Source of the DNA: an uncultured Bacteroidales bacterium
Lineage (GTDB): Bacteria; Bacteroidota; Bacteroidia; Bacteroidales; FEN-979
Length of the DNA: 64,000 bases
Reading direction: 5' to 3'
NCBI GenBank assembly: GCA_903959905.1
Contig: CAJBYO010000039.1
Coordinates: 31,157-95,156 of the forward strand
The number at the start of each line of letters is the position of its first letter. The first letter of the stretch is position 1. The position numbers were made by a program, and so were the translations under genes. Shown here piece by piece: positions 54,823 through 63,995 of the stretch. Below the pieces are notes generated by a model that made no database searches, had not been told where the DNA came from, and saw only the letters and a program-made list of their open reading frames with translations.

Positions 54823-54951
54823 TGTCAAATCATTAAATTATCAAATCATCAAAAATTCCAAATTTCAAATCTCAATTCTCAAATCTCAAATCTCAAATCT
54901 CAAATCCCATTACCCCATCATCACATCTTCCCATCTTCCCATCATCCCATC
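54823..54951. repeat. Low-complexity tandem repeats (tctcaaa and catcttccc words)
   Basis: A run of atcaaatcat words passes into at least four CAAATCT units, then CATCTTCCCATC units. The 3' end and stop of the biotin carboxylase gene (54942-54944) lie in the last part. No inverted symmetry was noticed. Confidence 0.8.
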
Positions 54952-56954
54952 ACCTCGTCAAACTCCACCAGCACCGTGCTGCTTTCCACCCGGTCATTCA
55001 CCGCTACATTTACTGACTTGATGGTGGCTTCACGCGGTGAGACGATCAGGTTTTCCATTTTCATGGCTTCAATGATCAGGAGCGGATCGCCCTTTTTTAC
55101 CACCTCGCCTGTGCCAACCATAAGTCTGATCACCTTACCCGGCATGGGGGAGGTGACATGGTTGCTGTCGTGGCCGTGGGAGTCAAATCCCGAGGCCGAC
55201 ACCGATTCAGCAAGGATGTCGTGCCGTTTCATCGAGAAAATATGTCCTTCGGCACTCACGAATGCCTGGTTTTCATCGTTTTCACTGATCCATGCGTAAT
55301 AGTTGTGGCGGTTGATGGTAAAATCCATGCGGTTGGGAGCATAGGCGAGGGGTGAAGCGTGGTATTGCACTCCACCGATCTGAAAGGTGAAATGGTTCTC
55401 TGAATATCCCGGAACGGTCACGCTTATTTCTTCCTCTTCAAACTGCATCCGGAATGTCATCTGGTTGCGCCAATAGCCGATTGTTTCCCACAGGCTGGGC
55501 TTTTCGCAGCATCCAGGGTCGGTTTTTACATTACGCCGCATGGTGTACATCAGGTAGCCGATCATGGGCACATGTGCCGGGATCTCATTCTTTTTGTGAA
55601 CGATCTCTTCGGTAAGGGCAGCGGTATGTTCATCACAGAATTTGGTGGAAATCGTATTGGTGATGAACGCCTCGCTCTGCAGTAATTTCACCAGGTAGGT
55701 AATATTCGTTTTAATTCCGTGGATGATGTAGTCGTCGAGCGCCATCAGCATGGCCATGCCTGCCTCATGCCGGTCTTTGCCCCATACCACCAGTTTACAG
55801 ATCATCGGGTCAAAGGAGCTTTTGATCTCGGTGTTTGCTGTAATGCCTGTGTCAATGCGGATCCCGGGAACGGAAGGTTCCTTGTAAAATGTCATTTTGC
55901 CAGGTGAAGGCTGAAAGTTGTTCGCGGGATCTTCAGCATAGATGCGGCATTCAATGGCATGGCCGTTCTGGCGGATGTCATCCTGCGTCAGCCGCAGTTT
56001 ATTCCCGGCTGCCACATAGATCTGTTCTTCCACCAGGTCAATTCCCGTCACCATTTCCGTTACCGGGTGTTCCACCTGGATACGGGTGTTCATCTCCAGG
56101 AAATAATAATTGAGGTCTTTGTCAACGAGGAATTCAATGGTGCCTGCATTGTTGTAACCGATGGCCTTGCCGATGGCAACAGCCGCTTCCCCCATTTTTG
56201 TGCGAACCCCGGGTGTGAGGGTAGGTGATGGCGATTCTTCTATGATCTTCTGGTACCGGCGCTGGATGGAACATTCACGTTCGTAGAGATGGATGACGTT
56301 TCCGAAGTTGTCGCCCAGGATCTGTACCTCAATATGGCGTGGCTCTTCAATGAATTTTTCGATGTAAACGGTTTCATCACCAAAATATGCCTTTGCCTGG
56401 CGACTGGTGGCCTCAATGGCTTCGGCCAGCTCGTTTTCTGCATACACGATGCGCATCCCTTTGCCGCCTCCGCCTGCCGCGGCTTTAAGCAGCACCGGGA
56501 AACCGATCTTGTGGGCTGTTTTTTCAAGCTCTTCATGAGAACCTGTCACCCCTTCGGTCATCGGGATGTTGATCTTTTTTACAAATGCGCGGGCTTCAAT
56601 CTTGTTTCCCATGATGCGCATGGCATCCTGACGGGGCCCGATGAAGGTGATGCCGGCTTCCACACAGGCTGCGACGAACAGCGGGTTTTCGGCCAGGAAG
56701 CCATATCCCGGGTGGATGGCGTCGCAACCGGTTTCCCGGGCTACCTCCATGATTTTCGGGATGTTCAGGTAGGTGTCGCTGAGCTCCACTTCCCCGATGC
56801 ACCAGGCTTCGTCGGCCATGGTGACGTGGAGGGAGTCAGCATCTACCTGCGAGTAAACTGCAACGGTTTTGATGCCCAGTTTTTTGGCTGTCCGGATTAC
56901 GCGTACGGCAATTTCACCCCGGTTGGCGATCAGTATTTTGTGTATCACATTCAT
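54942..56954 (-). CDS. liuD: Methylcrotonyl-CoA carboxylase alpha subunit (biotin carboxylase plus biotinyl domain)
   Basis: A 670-residue biotin-dependent carboxylase subunit. Biotin carboxylase domain ~1-450: ILIANRGEIAVRVIRTA, ATP-grasp loop AAAGGGGKGMRIV, EFLVDKDLNYYFLEMNTRIQVEHPVTE split over the active site. A middle BT-like domain follows (~460-590), then the biotinyl domain with the biotin lysine in EAMKMEN near residue 633. The length and neighbours (carboxyltransferase, hydratase, HMG-CoA lyase) indicate methylcrotonyl-CoA carboxylase rather than propionyl- or acetyl-CoA carboxylase. It starts one base after liuC. Confidence 0.87.
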   Translation of the reverse strand: MNVIHKILIANRGEIAVRVIRTAKKLGIKTVAVYSQVDADSLHVTMADEAWCIGEVELSDTYLNIPKIMEVARETGCDAIHPGYGFLAENPLFVAACVEAGITFIGPRQDAMRIMGNKIEARAFVKKINIPMTEGVTGSHEELEKTAHKIGFPVLLKAAAGGGGKGMRIVYAENELAEAIEATSRQAKAYFGDETVYIEKFIEEPRHIEVQILGDNFGNVIHLYERECSIQRRYQKIIEESPSPTLTPGVRTKMGEAAVAIGKAIGYNNAGTIEFLVDKDLNYYFLEMNTRIQVEHPVTEMVTGIDLVEEQIYVAAGNKLRLTQDDIRQNGHAIECRIYAEDPANNFQPSPGKMTFYKEPSVPGIRIDTGITANTEIKSSFDPMICKLVVWGKDRHEAGMAMLMALDDYIIHGIKTNITYLVKLLQSEAFITNTISTKFCDEHTAALTEEIVHKKNEIPAHVPMIGYLMYTMRRNVKTDPGCCEKPSLWETIGYWRNQMTFRMQFEEEEISVTVPGYSENHFTFQIGGVQYHASPLAYAPNRMDFTINRHNYYAWISENDENQAFVSAEGHIFSMKRHDILAESVSASGFDSHGHDSNHVTSPMPGKVIRLMVGTGEVVKKGDPLLIIEAMKMENLIVSPREATIKSVNVAVNDRVESSTVLVEFDEVMG

Positions 56955-56955
56955 A

Positions 56956-57738
56956 TTATTTCACCCAGTTGGGCTTTCGTTTTTCCAGAAATGCATTCAT
57001 CCCTTCCTGTCCCTCATCCGATGCCCGCAGGTCAGCGATCATACGGGCAGTGTAGTCGTAGGCTTCCATCAGGGAGAGGTTGTTGGCCACCTCGTGGATC
57101 AGTGTTTTGCACTGACCCATGGCCTTTGGCCCGCTGGTTCGCAGGTGGGCGATCACCTCGTTCACGGTGGCATCCATCATTTCCGCCGGGACCGATTTGT
57201 TTACCAGCCTGAAATGCTCTGCTTCCTTCCCTTTGATCCTTTTCCCGGTAAGCATCAGCTCTTTCGCGCCATATTCACCCACACGCTTTATGACATACGG
57301 TGAGATGCAGGCAGGAACAATACCGATCTTCACTTCGCTGAGTGAAAAGGTGGCATCATCGGTGCAAAAAGCAAGATCACAGGCTGAAAGTAGTCCGTTC
57401 GCCCCGCCCAATGACACACCGTGTACAATGGCGACAGTGGGTTTCGGGCAATTGTAAATGGTTAAAAAGCATTTTGAAAGCAACAGGCTTTCTGTATAAT
57501 TCTGCTCATAGCTGTTTTGCGGTGCGGCTTTCATCCAGTTGAGGTCGACCCCTGCACAGAACGATTTGCCCCGGCCCCGCAGGACCACGCAAAGTACCTC
57601 CGGGTCAACTGCTTCCAGGCAACTGGTAAGTTCCCGCAGCATTGTTTCATCAAAGGCATTGTGCACGTCGGGACGGTTCAGCCAGATGGTCAGAACACTG
57701 TCAGCTGTTGTGGTTTCTATGGTTTGGTAATGGTTCAT
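56956..57738 (-). CDS. liuC: Enoyl-CoA hydratase, probable methylglutaconyl-CoA hydratase
   Basis: A 260-residue crotonase-fold protein. Oxyanion-hole segments are CAGVDLNWMK and HGVSLGGANGLLSACDLAF. The first catalytic glutamate is in FSLSEVKIGIVPA and the second-site position is GKRIKGKEAEHFRLV. It lies between the two carboxylase subunit genes, the usual place for the hydratase turning 3-methylglutaconyl-CoA into HMG-CoA. Confidence 0.83.
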   Translation of the reverse strand: MNHYQTIETTTADSVLTIWLNRPDVHNAFDETMLRELTSCLEAVDPEVLCVVLRGRGKSFCAGVDLNWMKAAPQNSYEQNYTESLLLSKCFLTIYNCPKPTVAIVHGVSLGGANGLLSACDLAFCTDDATFSLSEVKIGIVPACISPYVIKRVGEYGAKELMLTGKRIKGKEAEHFRLVNKSVPAEMMDATVNEVIAHLRTSGPKAMGQCKTLIHEVANNLSLMEAYDYTARMIADLRASDEGQEGMNAFLEKRKPNWVK

Positions 57739-57744
57739 TTGCGA

Positions 57745-57819
57745 TTTACAAATTACAAGTTACAAATTACAAATGACGGCTATGCTCGTGCATTTGTCAT
57801 TTGTACTTTGTCATTGAAA
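57745..57819. repeat. acaaattacaaatgac inverted repeat between liuB and liuC
   Basis: Tandem ACAAATTAC, ACAAGTTAC words on the left are mirrored by GTCATTTGTACTTTGTCATT on the right. The hairpin lies inside the operon transcript, immediately after the liuB stop. Confidence 0.75.
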
Positions 57820-59427
57820 TTACATTCTAAAGATTCCATACTGCGTTTTCTCATATTTCTTGTTCTGCGAGATCGCAATGGCCAGCCCGAGGATTTTCCG
57901 GGTGTCAACCGGGTCAATGATTCCGTCGTCCCAAAGGCGTGCGGTGCTGAAATAGGCTGATCCTTCCTCCTCGTATTTTTTGAGGATGGTTTCGCGTAAT
58001 TTCTCGCGTTCTTCGGAGGAAAGTGTTTTTCCGGCGGCTTTCAGCTGTTCCTCTTTCACCGTGATCAATACGCCTGACGCCTGTTCGCCTCCCATCACCG
58101 AGATCTTGGAACTGGGGTACATGAAGAGGAACCTCGGTTCGTAAGCCCGGCCGGCCATGGCGTAGTTCCCGGCGCCGAAGGAGCCACCGAAAACGACGGT
58201 GAACTTAGGGACGTTGGCGTTGGCGACAGCATGTACAAACTTGGCCCCGTCGCGGGCAATGCCTGCCCGTTCATATTGTTTGCCGACAATAAAGCCTGTG
58301 ATGTTCTGTAAAAACAGGATTGGAATGTTCCTTGATGAGCACAGTTCAACGAAGTGTGCGCCTTTGAGGGCTGTTTCTCCAAAGAGCACGCCGTTGTTGG
58401 CCAGGATGCCGATGGGATAGCCCATGATCCGTGCAAAGCCGGTAGTAATGGTGGGCGCGTAGCGCTCTTTGAATTCGTGGAACAGGCTGCCGTCAACCAT
58501 GCGGGCGATGATCTCCTTGGAGTCAACCGGTTTCTTCAGGTCAATGGGCAGGATGCCATAAAGTTCTGTCGGATCGTAAAACGGTTCAACGATGGGATGT
58601 GTTTCCAGGTCCTGGTACTGGTGACGCTGGATGGATTCGAAGATATTCCTGCAGATCTGGATGGCGTGCATGTCATTCTCTGCAAGATGGTCGGCCACCC
58701 CGGATATCATGGTATGTACCTCCGCTCCCCCAAGATCTTCTGCAGTTACCTCTTCACCGGTGGCTGCTTTTACAAGGGGCGGGCCGCCGATGAAGATGGT
58801 TCCCTGGTTGCGCACGATGATGGTTTCGTCGCTCATTGCCGGCACATAGGCGCCTCCTGCCGTACATGAGCCCATCACCACGGCGATCTGCGGGATACCC
58901 TGTGCGGAAAGCCTGGCCTGGTTGAAGAAAAACCGGCCGAAGTCGTACTTGTCGGGGAATACATTGGCCTGCTCAGGAAGAAAAACACCTCCTGAATCAA
59001 CGAGGTAAACGCACGGCAGGCGGTTTTCCATGGCGATTTCCTGTGCCCTGACATGCTTCTTAATGGTTTCTTTGATGTAGGTGCCGCCTTTTACAGTGGC
59101 ATCATTGGCGATGATCATCACCTCTTTGCCATGGATCACACCAATACCGGTAACGATACCAGCGGAGGGGAACCCGTTGTCGTACAAACCGTATGCCGCC
59201 AGCGCTGAAAGTTCAACAAATGGAGTGTTCCGGTCAACAAGGAGGTCAATGCGCTCCCTTGCCAGGAGTTTGCCTCGTTCCTTGTGCTTGGTGATCATAT
59301 GCAGAGGGCCTCCCTGGCGGGTGGCAGCCAGGACCTCTTTATACCGGCCCAGCAACTTAAGGTACTCTTCCCGGTTTTGCTGGTATTCCGGGCTGTTTAC
59401 GTTAATTTTACTTTCTATCCGAAACAT
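57820..59427 (-). CDS. liuB: Methylcrotonyl-CoA carboxylase beta subunit (carboxyltransferase)
   Basis: A 535-residue acyl-CoA carboxyltransferase. KLLARERIDLLVD, LVDSGGVFLPEQ, GSCTAGGAYVPAMSDE and VVFGGSFGAGNYAMAGRAYEPRF are the family blocks. The N-terminal LPEQ loop and the length fit methylcrotonyl-CoA carboxylase. It is the first gene of the minus-strand operon liuB-liuC-liuD-lyase-like-mvaB and, more distantly, the acyl-CoA dehydrogenase, which together degrade a branched-chain acyl-CoA to acetyl-CoA and acetoacetate. Confidence 0.88.
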   Translation of the reverse strand: MFRIESKINVNSPEYQQNREEYLKLLGRYKEVLAATRQGGPLHMITKHKERGKLLARERIDLLVDRNTPFVELSALAAYGLYDNGFPSAGIVTGIGVIHGKEVMIIANDATVKGGTYIKETIKKHVRAQEIAMENRLPCVYLVDSGGVFLPEQANVFPDKYDFGRFFFNQARLSAQGIPQIAVVMGSCTAGGAYVPAMSDETIIVRNQGTIFIGGPPLVKAATGEEVTAEDLGGAEVHTMISGVADHLAENDMHAIQICRNIFESIQRHQYQDLETHPIVEPFYDPTELYGILPIDLKKPVDSKEIIARMVDGSLFHEFKERYAPTITTGFARIMGYPIGILANNGVLFGETALKGAHFVELCSSRNIPILFLQNITGFIVGKQYERAGIARDGAKFVHAVANANVPKFTVVFGGSFGAGNYAMAGRAYEPRFLFMYPSSKISVMGGEQASGVLITVKEEQLKAAGKTLSSEEREKLRETILKKYEEEGSAYFSTARLWDDGIIDPVDTRKILGLAIAISQNKKYEKTQYGIFRM

Positions 59428-59548
59428 GGTATTTGTCTGAAAAGCAATGAGATGAAGGAGAAGGGGCCGACGGTGCCCGTCAATATTTATCGCGTACTAA
59501 ATTAAGAATAAATCTAAATTATACAAACTTTTTCTGAAATATACGCCG

Positions 59549-59556
59549 TAAATTTG
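59549..59556 (+). promoter_or_regulatory. Putative -7 element upstream of relA
   Basis: TAAATTTG is an exact TAnnTTTG, 137 bases before the relA GTG. The leader would contain the ccacatag hairpin at 59612-59680. Confidence 0.4.
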
Positions 59557-59611
59557 CGTTCGGATTTTAATGGTTATGATTTTTGATGAAGTTGAGGAAT
59601 AAGAAGCATTA

Positions 59612-59680
59612 TTCACCACATAGGCACATAGGACACATAAGGATAATTCTTTTGTGCCTTATATGCCTATGTGGTGAAAA
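59612..59680. repeat. ccacataggcacatag inverted repeat upstream of relA
   Basis: TTCACCACATAGGCACATAG is mirrored by CTATGTGGTGAA, with intermediate GGACACATAAGG against TTTGTGCCTTAT. It belongs to the family at 22067-22160. Here it lies in the leader region of relA instead of between convergent genes. Confidence 0.8.
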
Positions 59681-59692
59681 ATACATAGCATA

Positions 59693-61675
59693 GTGAACAC
59701 CTTTACCGAAAGCGCTTCTGAAGAGTTTACCCTTGAAAAACTCCTTGAATACGAGGATTTGAAGGGAGACCGCACCATCCTGAGAAAAGCCTTTGCCGCC
59801 ATGCTGAACCAGTCGGCAAAGGATGGCGATTCAGGATATGCCATGATGGTTCTTGAAACAGCCCGGATACTCATGGAAGACATTGGCCTCGGCCCGGTTT
59901 CGGTGAAGTCGCTGATGCTTAAAAATGTTGCCGACAAAGGTGTATTCACCACGGAGAGAATGGAGGAAGATTTTGGCAAGCCGGTGGTCGGACTGATTGA
60001 AGGCATCCGCAAGCTCGAGCGTGTCGATACCAAGAAATACAGCACCAATACTGAGAATTTCATCGGATTGTTCCTGACGCTTTCAGACGATATCCGGGTC
60101 CTGCTCATCCGGCTTGGGATGCGCCTTTACGACATGCGCCACCTCCATGTCTATCCTCCCGGAAAACAGGCCGTCATTACCGGTGAAACACAGGCGTTGT
60201 ATATCCCGATCGCACATCGGCTGGGGCTTTACAGGATAAAGAATGAGCTGGAAGACCGGGTCATGCGGTTCCTTGACCCGCAAACCTATGGGCTGATTGA
60301 GACCAAACTGACCGATACCAAGGCCGACCGTGACCAGTATACCGCCGATTTTATCCAACCCATTGAGAAGGAACTTGCCGAGCACGGTTTTGACTGCGAG
60401 CTTAAAACGCGGGTCAAGTCAATCCCTTCCATCCGCCGGAAGATGCTGACGCAGAAGGTTGATTTTGAAAAGGTATATGACCTGTTTGCCATCCGCGTGA
60501 TCCTCAACAAAACCATTGAAAACGATGCTGCTGATTGCTGGAAGATCTACTCGCTGATCACGGATATTTACACCCCGAACCCACGCAGGTTGCGAGACTG
60601 GATCTCCTTTCCGAAAGCTACAGGATATGAATCGCTTCACACCACCGTGATCGGTCCAGAGGGGCGATGGGTGGAGGTGCAGATCCGCACACGCCGGATG
60701 GATGAGGTGGCCGAGAAGGGTTTTGCCGCCCACTGGAAATACAAGTCGGGAAACAAGGACCAGACCCGGGATGCATTTTATGCCGACATCCGGGCCATGC
60801 TTGAAAAACCGGCCCAGTCATCTCTTGAGAAGTCCATCAGCCGCGAAAAAAAGGCGCTCTATTCGGATGAGATCTTTATTTTCACACCAAAGGGCGATCT
60901 GAAGCGGCTGAAATCGGGCTATTCCATTCTTGACTTTGCATTTGAAATCCACTCTGAGGTTGGCTCCACCTGTACCGGGGCCATCGTGAACGGGAAAATG
61001 GTTCCCTTAAAACATATCCTGCAGAACGGGGATATGGTGAAGATCCTGACCTCCAAATCGCAGAAACCCAATCCGGGGTGGCTCGATATTGTTAAAAGTC
61101 CGCGGAACATCGCCCGCATCAAGCATGCCCTGAAAATGGAAGCCTTCAAGGAGGCTGATTTCGGCAAGGATATCATTAAAAATAAAGTTACCCAGCTTGG
61201 ATATGAGTTCACCGACCCGCTGATCAATAAACTTGCTGCCTGGTTCGGTTGCGAGAGCGTGCTGGAACTCTACCAGCGCTTCGGAGAAGGCAAAGCCGAC
61301 CAGAGCAAAATCAAAAAGGCACTGATGGAGCCTGATCCGGGAAGTTCATTGCTCCCGGTGAAGGAGGAGACTTTCCCTGAGCGGGTTTCTGGCGTGATGA
61401 CGGGCAAGGAGGATTTTGTGATCATTGACCCGGCCATCAAGTCGTTGCATTACCAGTTTGCACAATGCTGCAAGCCGGCAGCCGGGGATTCAATCTTTGC
61501 ATTTGTCAGCGTGACCCAGGGGATCAAGATTCATAAAACCACCTGTACCAATGCCAGGCAGATGATTACCAGGTATCCTTACCGGGTGCTGGAGGCGCGG
61601 TGGAAGCCGATGAGTGTTCGTGAAGTAAGTAAAAATACCCCGGCTGCACCAAAGAAACAACCAGGAAAAAAATAA
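59693..61675 (+). CDS. relA: RelA-type ppGpp synthetase with degenerate hydrolase domain and no ACT domain
   Basis: A 660-residue RSH protein; the start is GTG at 59693. The hydrolase domain has lost its metal motif: Tyr49 replaces the first His, the HD pair reads Lys77-Asn78 (LMLKNVADKG), and the later ADRL-type motif reads GMRL. The synthetase domain is intact (RVKSIPSIRRKM, DLFAIRVI, KATGYESLHTTVIGPEGRWVEVQIRT). A TGS domain (~393-460) and a Cys-containing helical/zinc-finger part (FAQCCKP, HKTTC) follow, but the protein stops in a Pro/Lys-rich tail where the C-terminal ACT/RRM domain is usually found. It should therefore make but not degrade (p)ppGpp. A separate SpoT-type hydrolase is expected elsewhere. 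Confidence 0.85.
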   Translation: MNTFTESASEEFTLEKLLEYEDLKGDRTILRKAFAAMLNQSAKDGDSGYAMMVLETARILMEDIGLGPVSVKSLMLKNVADKGVFTTERMEEDFGKPVVGLIEGIRKLERVDTKKYSTNTENFIGLFLTLSDDIRVLLIRLGMRLYDMRHLHVYPPGKQAVITGETQALYIPIAHRLGLYRIKNELEDRVMRFLDPQTYGLIETKLTDTKADRDQYTADFIQPIEKELAEHGFDCELKTRVKSIPSIRRKMLTQKVDFEKVYDLFAIRVILNKTIENDAADCWKIYSLITDIYTPNPRRLRDWISFPKATGYESLHTTVIGPEGRWVEVQIRTRRMDEVAEKGFAAHWKYKSGNKDQTRDAFYADIRAMLEKPAQSSLEKSISREKKALYSDEIFIFTPKGDLKRLKSGYSILDFAFEIHSEVGSTCTGAIVNGKMVPLKHILQNGDMVKILTSKSQKPNPGWLDIVKSPRNIARIKHALKMEAFKEADFGKDIIKNKVTQLGYEFTDPLINKLAAWFGCESVLELYQRFGEGKADQSKIKKALMEPDPGSSLLPVKEETFPERVSGVMTGKEDFVIIDPAIKSLHYQFAQCCKPAAGDSIFAFVSVTQGIKIHKTTCTNARQMITRYPYRVLEARWKPMSVREVSKNTPAAPKKQPGKK

Positions 61676-61684
61676 ATAAAAAGG

Positions 61685-61823
61685 TCTCGCAGATTTTCGC
61701 AGATTACTGCGCAGATTTGAGCAGAAATTGATGTAAAAGTATTAATTTGCCCTCATCTGCATTTTAATCTGCGGCTTAATCTGCGCTTTAATCTGCGGTG
61801 TAATCTGCGAAAATCTGCGAGAA
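61685..61823. repeat. cgcagatttt inverted-repeat element, copy 2
   Basis: Terminal TCTCGCAGATTTTCGCAGAT is mirrored perfectly by ATCTGCGAAAATCTGCGAGA at 61803-61822. The interior differs from the copy at 35978, but has the same tandem ctgcg words. It separates relA from the ABC transporter genes. Confidence 0.88.
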
Positions 61824-61838
61824 ATATTTTTTAATATT

Positions 61839-62603
61839 ATGAGCACCCCCACCGTCATCGAAGTCCGCAACGTCTTTAAATCCTTCAAAACGGTTCAGGC
61901 CGTTCGCGGGATTGACCTGACCATCGGTGCCGGCCAGTTTGTGGCCATCCTGGGCCCCAACGGTGCAGGAAAGACCACGCTTGTGGAGATGATTGAGGGC
62001 ATCCAGCAACCCGACGAAGGCGAGATCTTCATCATGGGAAAGACCTGGAAAGGCAATGACAATTACCTGCGCAACATCATCGGACTTTCTTTACAGGAGA
62101 CCCATTTCATTGACAAACTCAGCGTTTGGGAAACGCTCCGGCTTTTTGCAAGTTTTTTCAAAATTGGCGCAGCGCGCTGTGAAGAGGTGTTGAAGCTCGT
62201 TGCCCTGGAAGAAAAGCGGAAGGCCTTTGTCGTCAACCTGTCGGGCGGACAGCGGCAGCGACTGGCATTGGGCATTGCGCTGATCAACAAGCCGAAAATA
62301 CTACTGCTTGATGAGCCCACCACCGGTCTTGATCCCAACGCCCGCCGGGAGATCTGGGAGATCCTGCGCAGCCTGAAAGATGAAACAAAAACTTCGTTGA
62401 TTCTCACCACCCATTATATGGAAGAGGCAGAGCAGCTTTGCGATTATATCGTGATTATCGACCAGGGGAAAATCCTGAAGCAGGGAACCATCACCGATCT
62501 TCTTGGTGAGATACAGGACCTTCCGGTGAAACCGGCGGAGACCCGCAAAATAACCCTTGACGATCTTTTTACCTCACTCACCGGACGCCACCTCAATGAT
62601 TGA
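61839..62603 (+). CDS. ABC-2 type exporter ATP-binding protein
   Basis: A 254-residue ATPase. Walker A GPNGAGKTT, signature LSGGQRQRL, Walker B ILLLDEPTTGLDP and the switch THYMEEAEQL are intact. It resembles multidrug, antibiotic or Nod-factor exporters (DrrA/NodI type). It overlaps the permease start by eight bases, so the two are coupled. The substrate is unknown. Confidence 0.88.
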   Translation: MSTPTVIEVRNVFKSFKTVQAVRGIDLTIGAGQFVAILGPNGAGKTTLVEMIEGIQQPDEGEIFIMGKTWKGNDNYLRNIIGLSLQETHFIDKLSVWETLRLFASFFKIGAARCEEVLKLVALEEKRKAFVVNLSGGQRQRLALGIALINKPKILLLDEPTTGLDPNARREIWEILRSLKDETKTSLILTTHYMEEAEQLCDYIVIIDQGKILKQGTITDLLGEIQDLPVKPAETRKITLDDLFTSLTGRHLND

Positions 62604-63741
62604 ACGCATCTCAAATAGCCAGTTGTTTCAACTGATCCTCGCTAACATCAAAGAGCTGATCCGTGAACCGGGGGTGCTCTTCTGGGGAATCGTATTCCCG
62701 ATCCTGATGTCGCTCGGACTGGGTGTCGCGTTCACAAAGAAAAAGGACGTCATCACCCAGGTTGCTGTGATCGGGGAGAACCACCTGGTTCATCAGGCTG
62801 CTGATTCTTTATCACTCATATTTACCTTCCTCCTTCAAAACAAAGCCATCCTGGAGCATGACAGGGAGGGCAAACTGGCCCGAAAACTTACTGTTCCTGA
62901 TGATAAATTGGGAAACACCACTTTTATTTTTAAGTCACTGGACTGGAAAGAGGCGATGGTGCTGTTAAAGCGAGGCAACCTCAATATTGTGATGGATGAA
63001 AAAGGCGGGGCAGTCCAGTACCATTTTGATCCCATGAATCCGGATGCGCAGCTCACCTATCTGAAACTTTCGAGGTTGCTGAATGTGGCCGGTACGGTAG
63101 TAAAGGCCACCAACACGGAGATCAGCCCTTTAACCGTGAGCGGAACCCGTTACATTGACTTTCTTGTTCCGGGTCTGATTGCCATGGGCGTAATGATGTC
63201 GTGCATGTGGGGCGTAAGTTATGCGATCATTGAACGGCGGTCAAAGAAGCTGCTTCGCAGGATGGTGGCCACACCCATGAAACGATCCAACTTCTTCCTG
63301 GCCCTGATCACCGTTCGCATCCTGATGAATTTCGTGGAGGCAGGGCTCCTTTTCCTGGCAGCATGGCTGGCCTTCGGAATTACCGTGCAGGGAAGCGTCC
63401 CCGCCCTGCTGGCACTGTTTATTTCAGGAAATTTCGCATTTGCAGGCATCGCTATTTTACTATCATCCCACACTTCCAAAACTGAAGTTGGCAACGGCCT
63501 CATCAATGCCCTGAGTATGCCGATGATGGTGCTTTCCGGCGTATTTTTCAGTTATCACAACTTCCCCGAATGGAGTATCCCGGTCATTCAGAAATTCCCG
63601 CTCACCATGATGGCCGACGGCATCCGGAGTGTGATGATTGAAGGGGCGGGGTTTGCGGAGATCGGGATGTCGGTGGTGATCCTGAGTGTGTCAGGACTTG
63701 TTTTATTTATCGTGGGAATGAGGCTGTTCAGGTGGCATTGA
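62596..63741 (+). CDS. ABC-2 type exporter permease
   Basis: A 381-residue permease from ATG 62596 (MIERISNSQLF), the start that overlaps the ATPase stop. It has one N-terminal helix, a ~140-residue extracytoplasmic domain, and a C-terminal cluster of five helices including GLIAMGVMMSCMWGVSYAI, then ERRSKKLLRRMVATPMKRS as the coupling helix. The whole plan fits DrrB/YhfI-like ABC-2 exporters. Confidence 0.86.
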   Translation: MIERISNSQLFQLILANIKELIREPGVLFWGIVFPILMSLGLGVAFTKKKDVITQVAVIGENHLVHQAADSLSLIFTFLLQNKAILEHDREGKLARKLTVPDDKLGNTTFIFKSLDWKEAMVLLKRGNLNIVMDEKGGAVQYHFDPMNPDAQLTYLKLSRLLNVAGTVVKATNTEISPLTVSGTRYIDFLVPGLIAMGVMMSCMWGVSYAIIERRSKKLLRRMVATPMKRSNFFLALITVRILMNFVEAGLLFLAAWLAFGITVQGSVPALLALFISGNFAFAGIAILLSSHTSKTEVGNGLINALSMPMMVLSGVFFSYHNFPEWSIPVIQKFPLTMMADGIRSVMIEGAGFAEIGMSVVILSVSGLVLFIVGMRLFRWH

Positions 63742-63750
63742 CCAAACAAA

Positions 63751-63777
63751 AGAGGCCATCCTTTTGGGACAGCCTCT
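63751..63777 (-). terminator. Terminator of the cold-shock gene
   Basis: On the minus strand AGAGGCTGTCC pairs with GGATGGCCTCT (two wobbles) around a CAAAA loop and is followed by TTTTGTTT. It lies between the converging permease and cold-shock genes and could also slow plus-strand transcription. Confidence 0.8.
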
Positions 63778-63803
63778 AAGATTAAAATCGTTTTTGGTTA
63801 AGC

Positions 63804-63995
63804 TTATACCAGTTTAACATTTACAGCATTTAATCCTTTTTTACCTTCGGTCAGGTCGAATGTTACTTCGTCATTTTCCCGGATACGGTCAATTAAACCA
63901 GAGGCATGAACGAAATATTCTTTGCCTGTCTCGGAGTCCATAATAAATCCAAATCCTTTTGACTCATTAAAGAATTTTACTTTTCCATTTTTCAT
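63804..63995 (-). CDS. Cold-shock domain protein (CspA family)
   Basis: A 63-residue single OB-fold RNA chaperone. RNP1 is present as KGFGFI and RNP2 as YFVHAS, with MKNGKVKFFNESKGFGFI at the N-terminus. It melts mRNA secondary structure in the cytoplasm. Its promoter and long leader would lie beyond the end of the window. Confidence 0.92.
   Translation of the reverse strand: MKNGKVKFFNESKGFGFIMDSETGKEYFVHASGLIDRIRENDEVTFDLTEGKKGLNAVNVKLV

Noticed and set aside
56289..57212. Plus-strand frame of 307 codons
   Set aside because: It is antisense to liuD and liuC and shows no recognisable domain; the minus-strand genes carry the family motifs.
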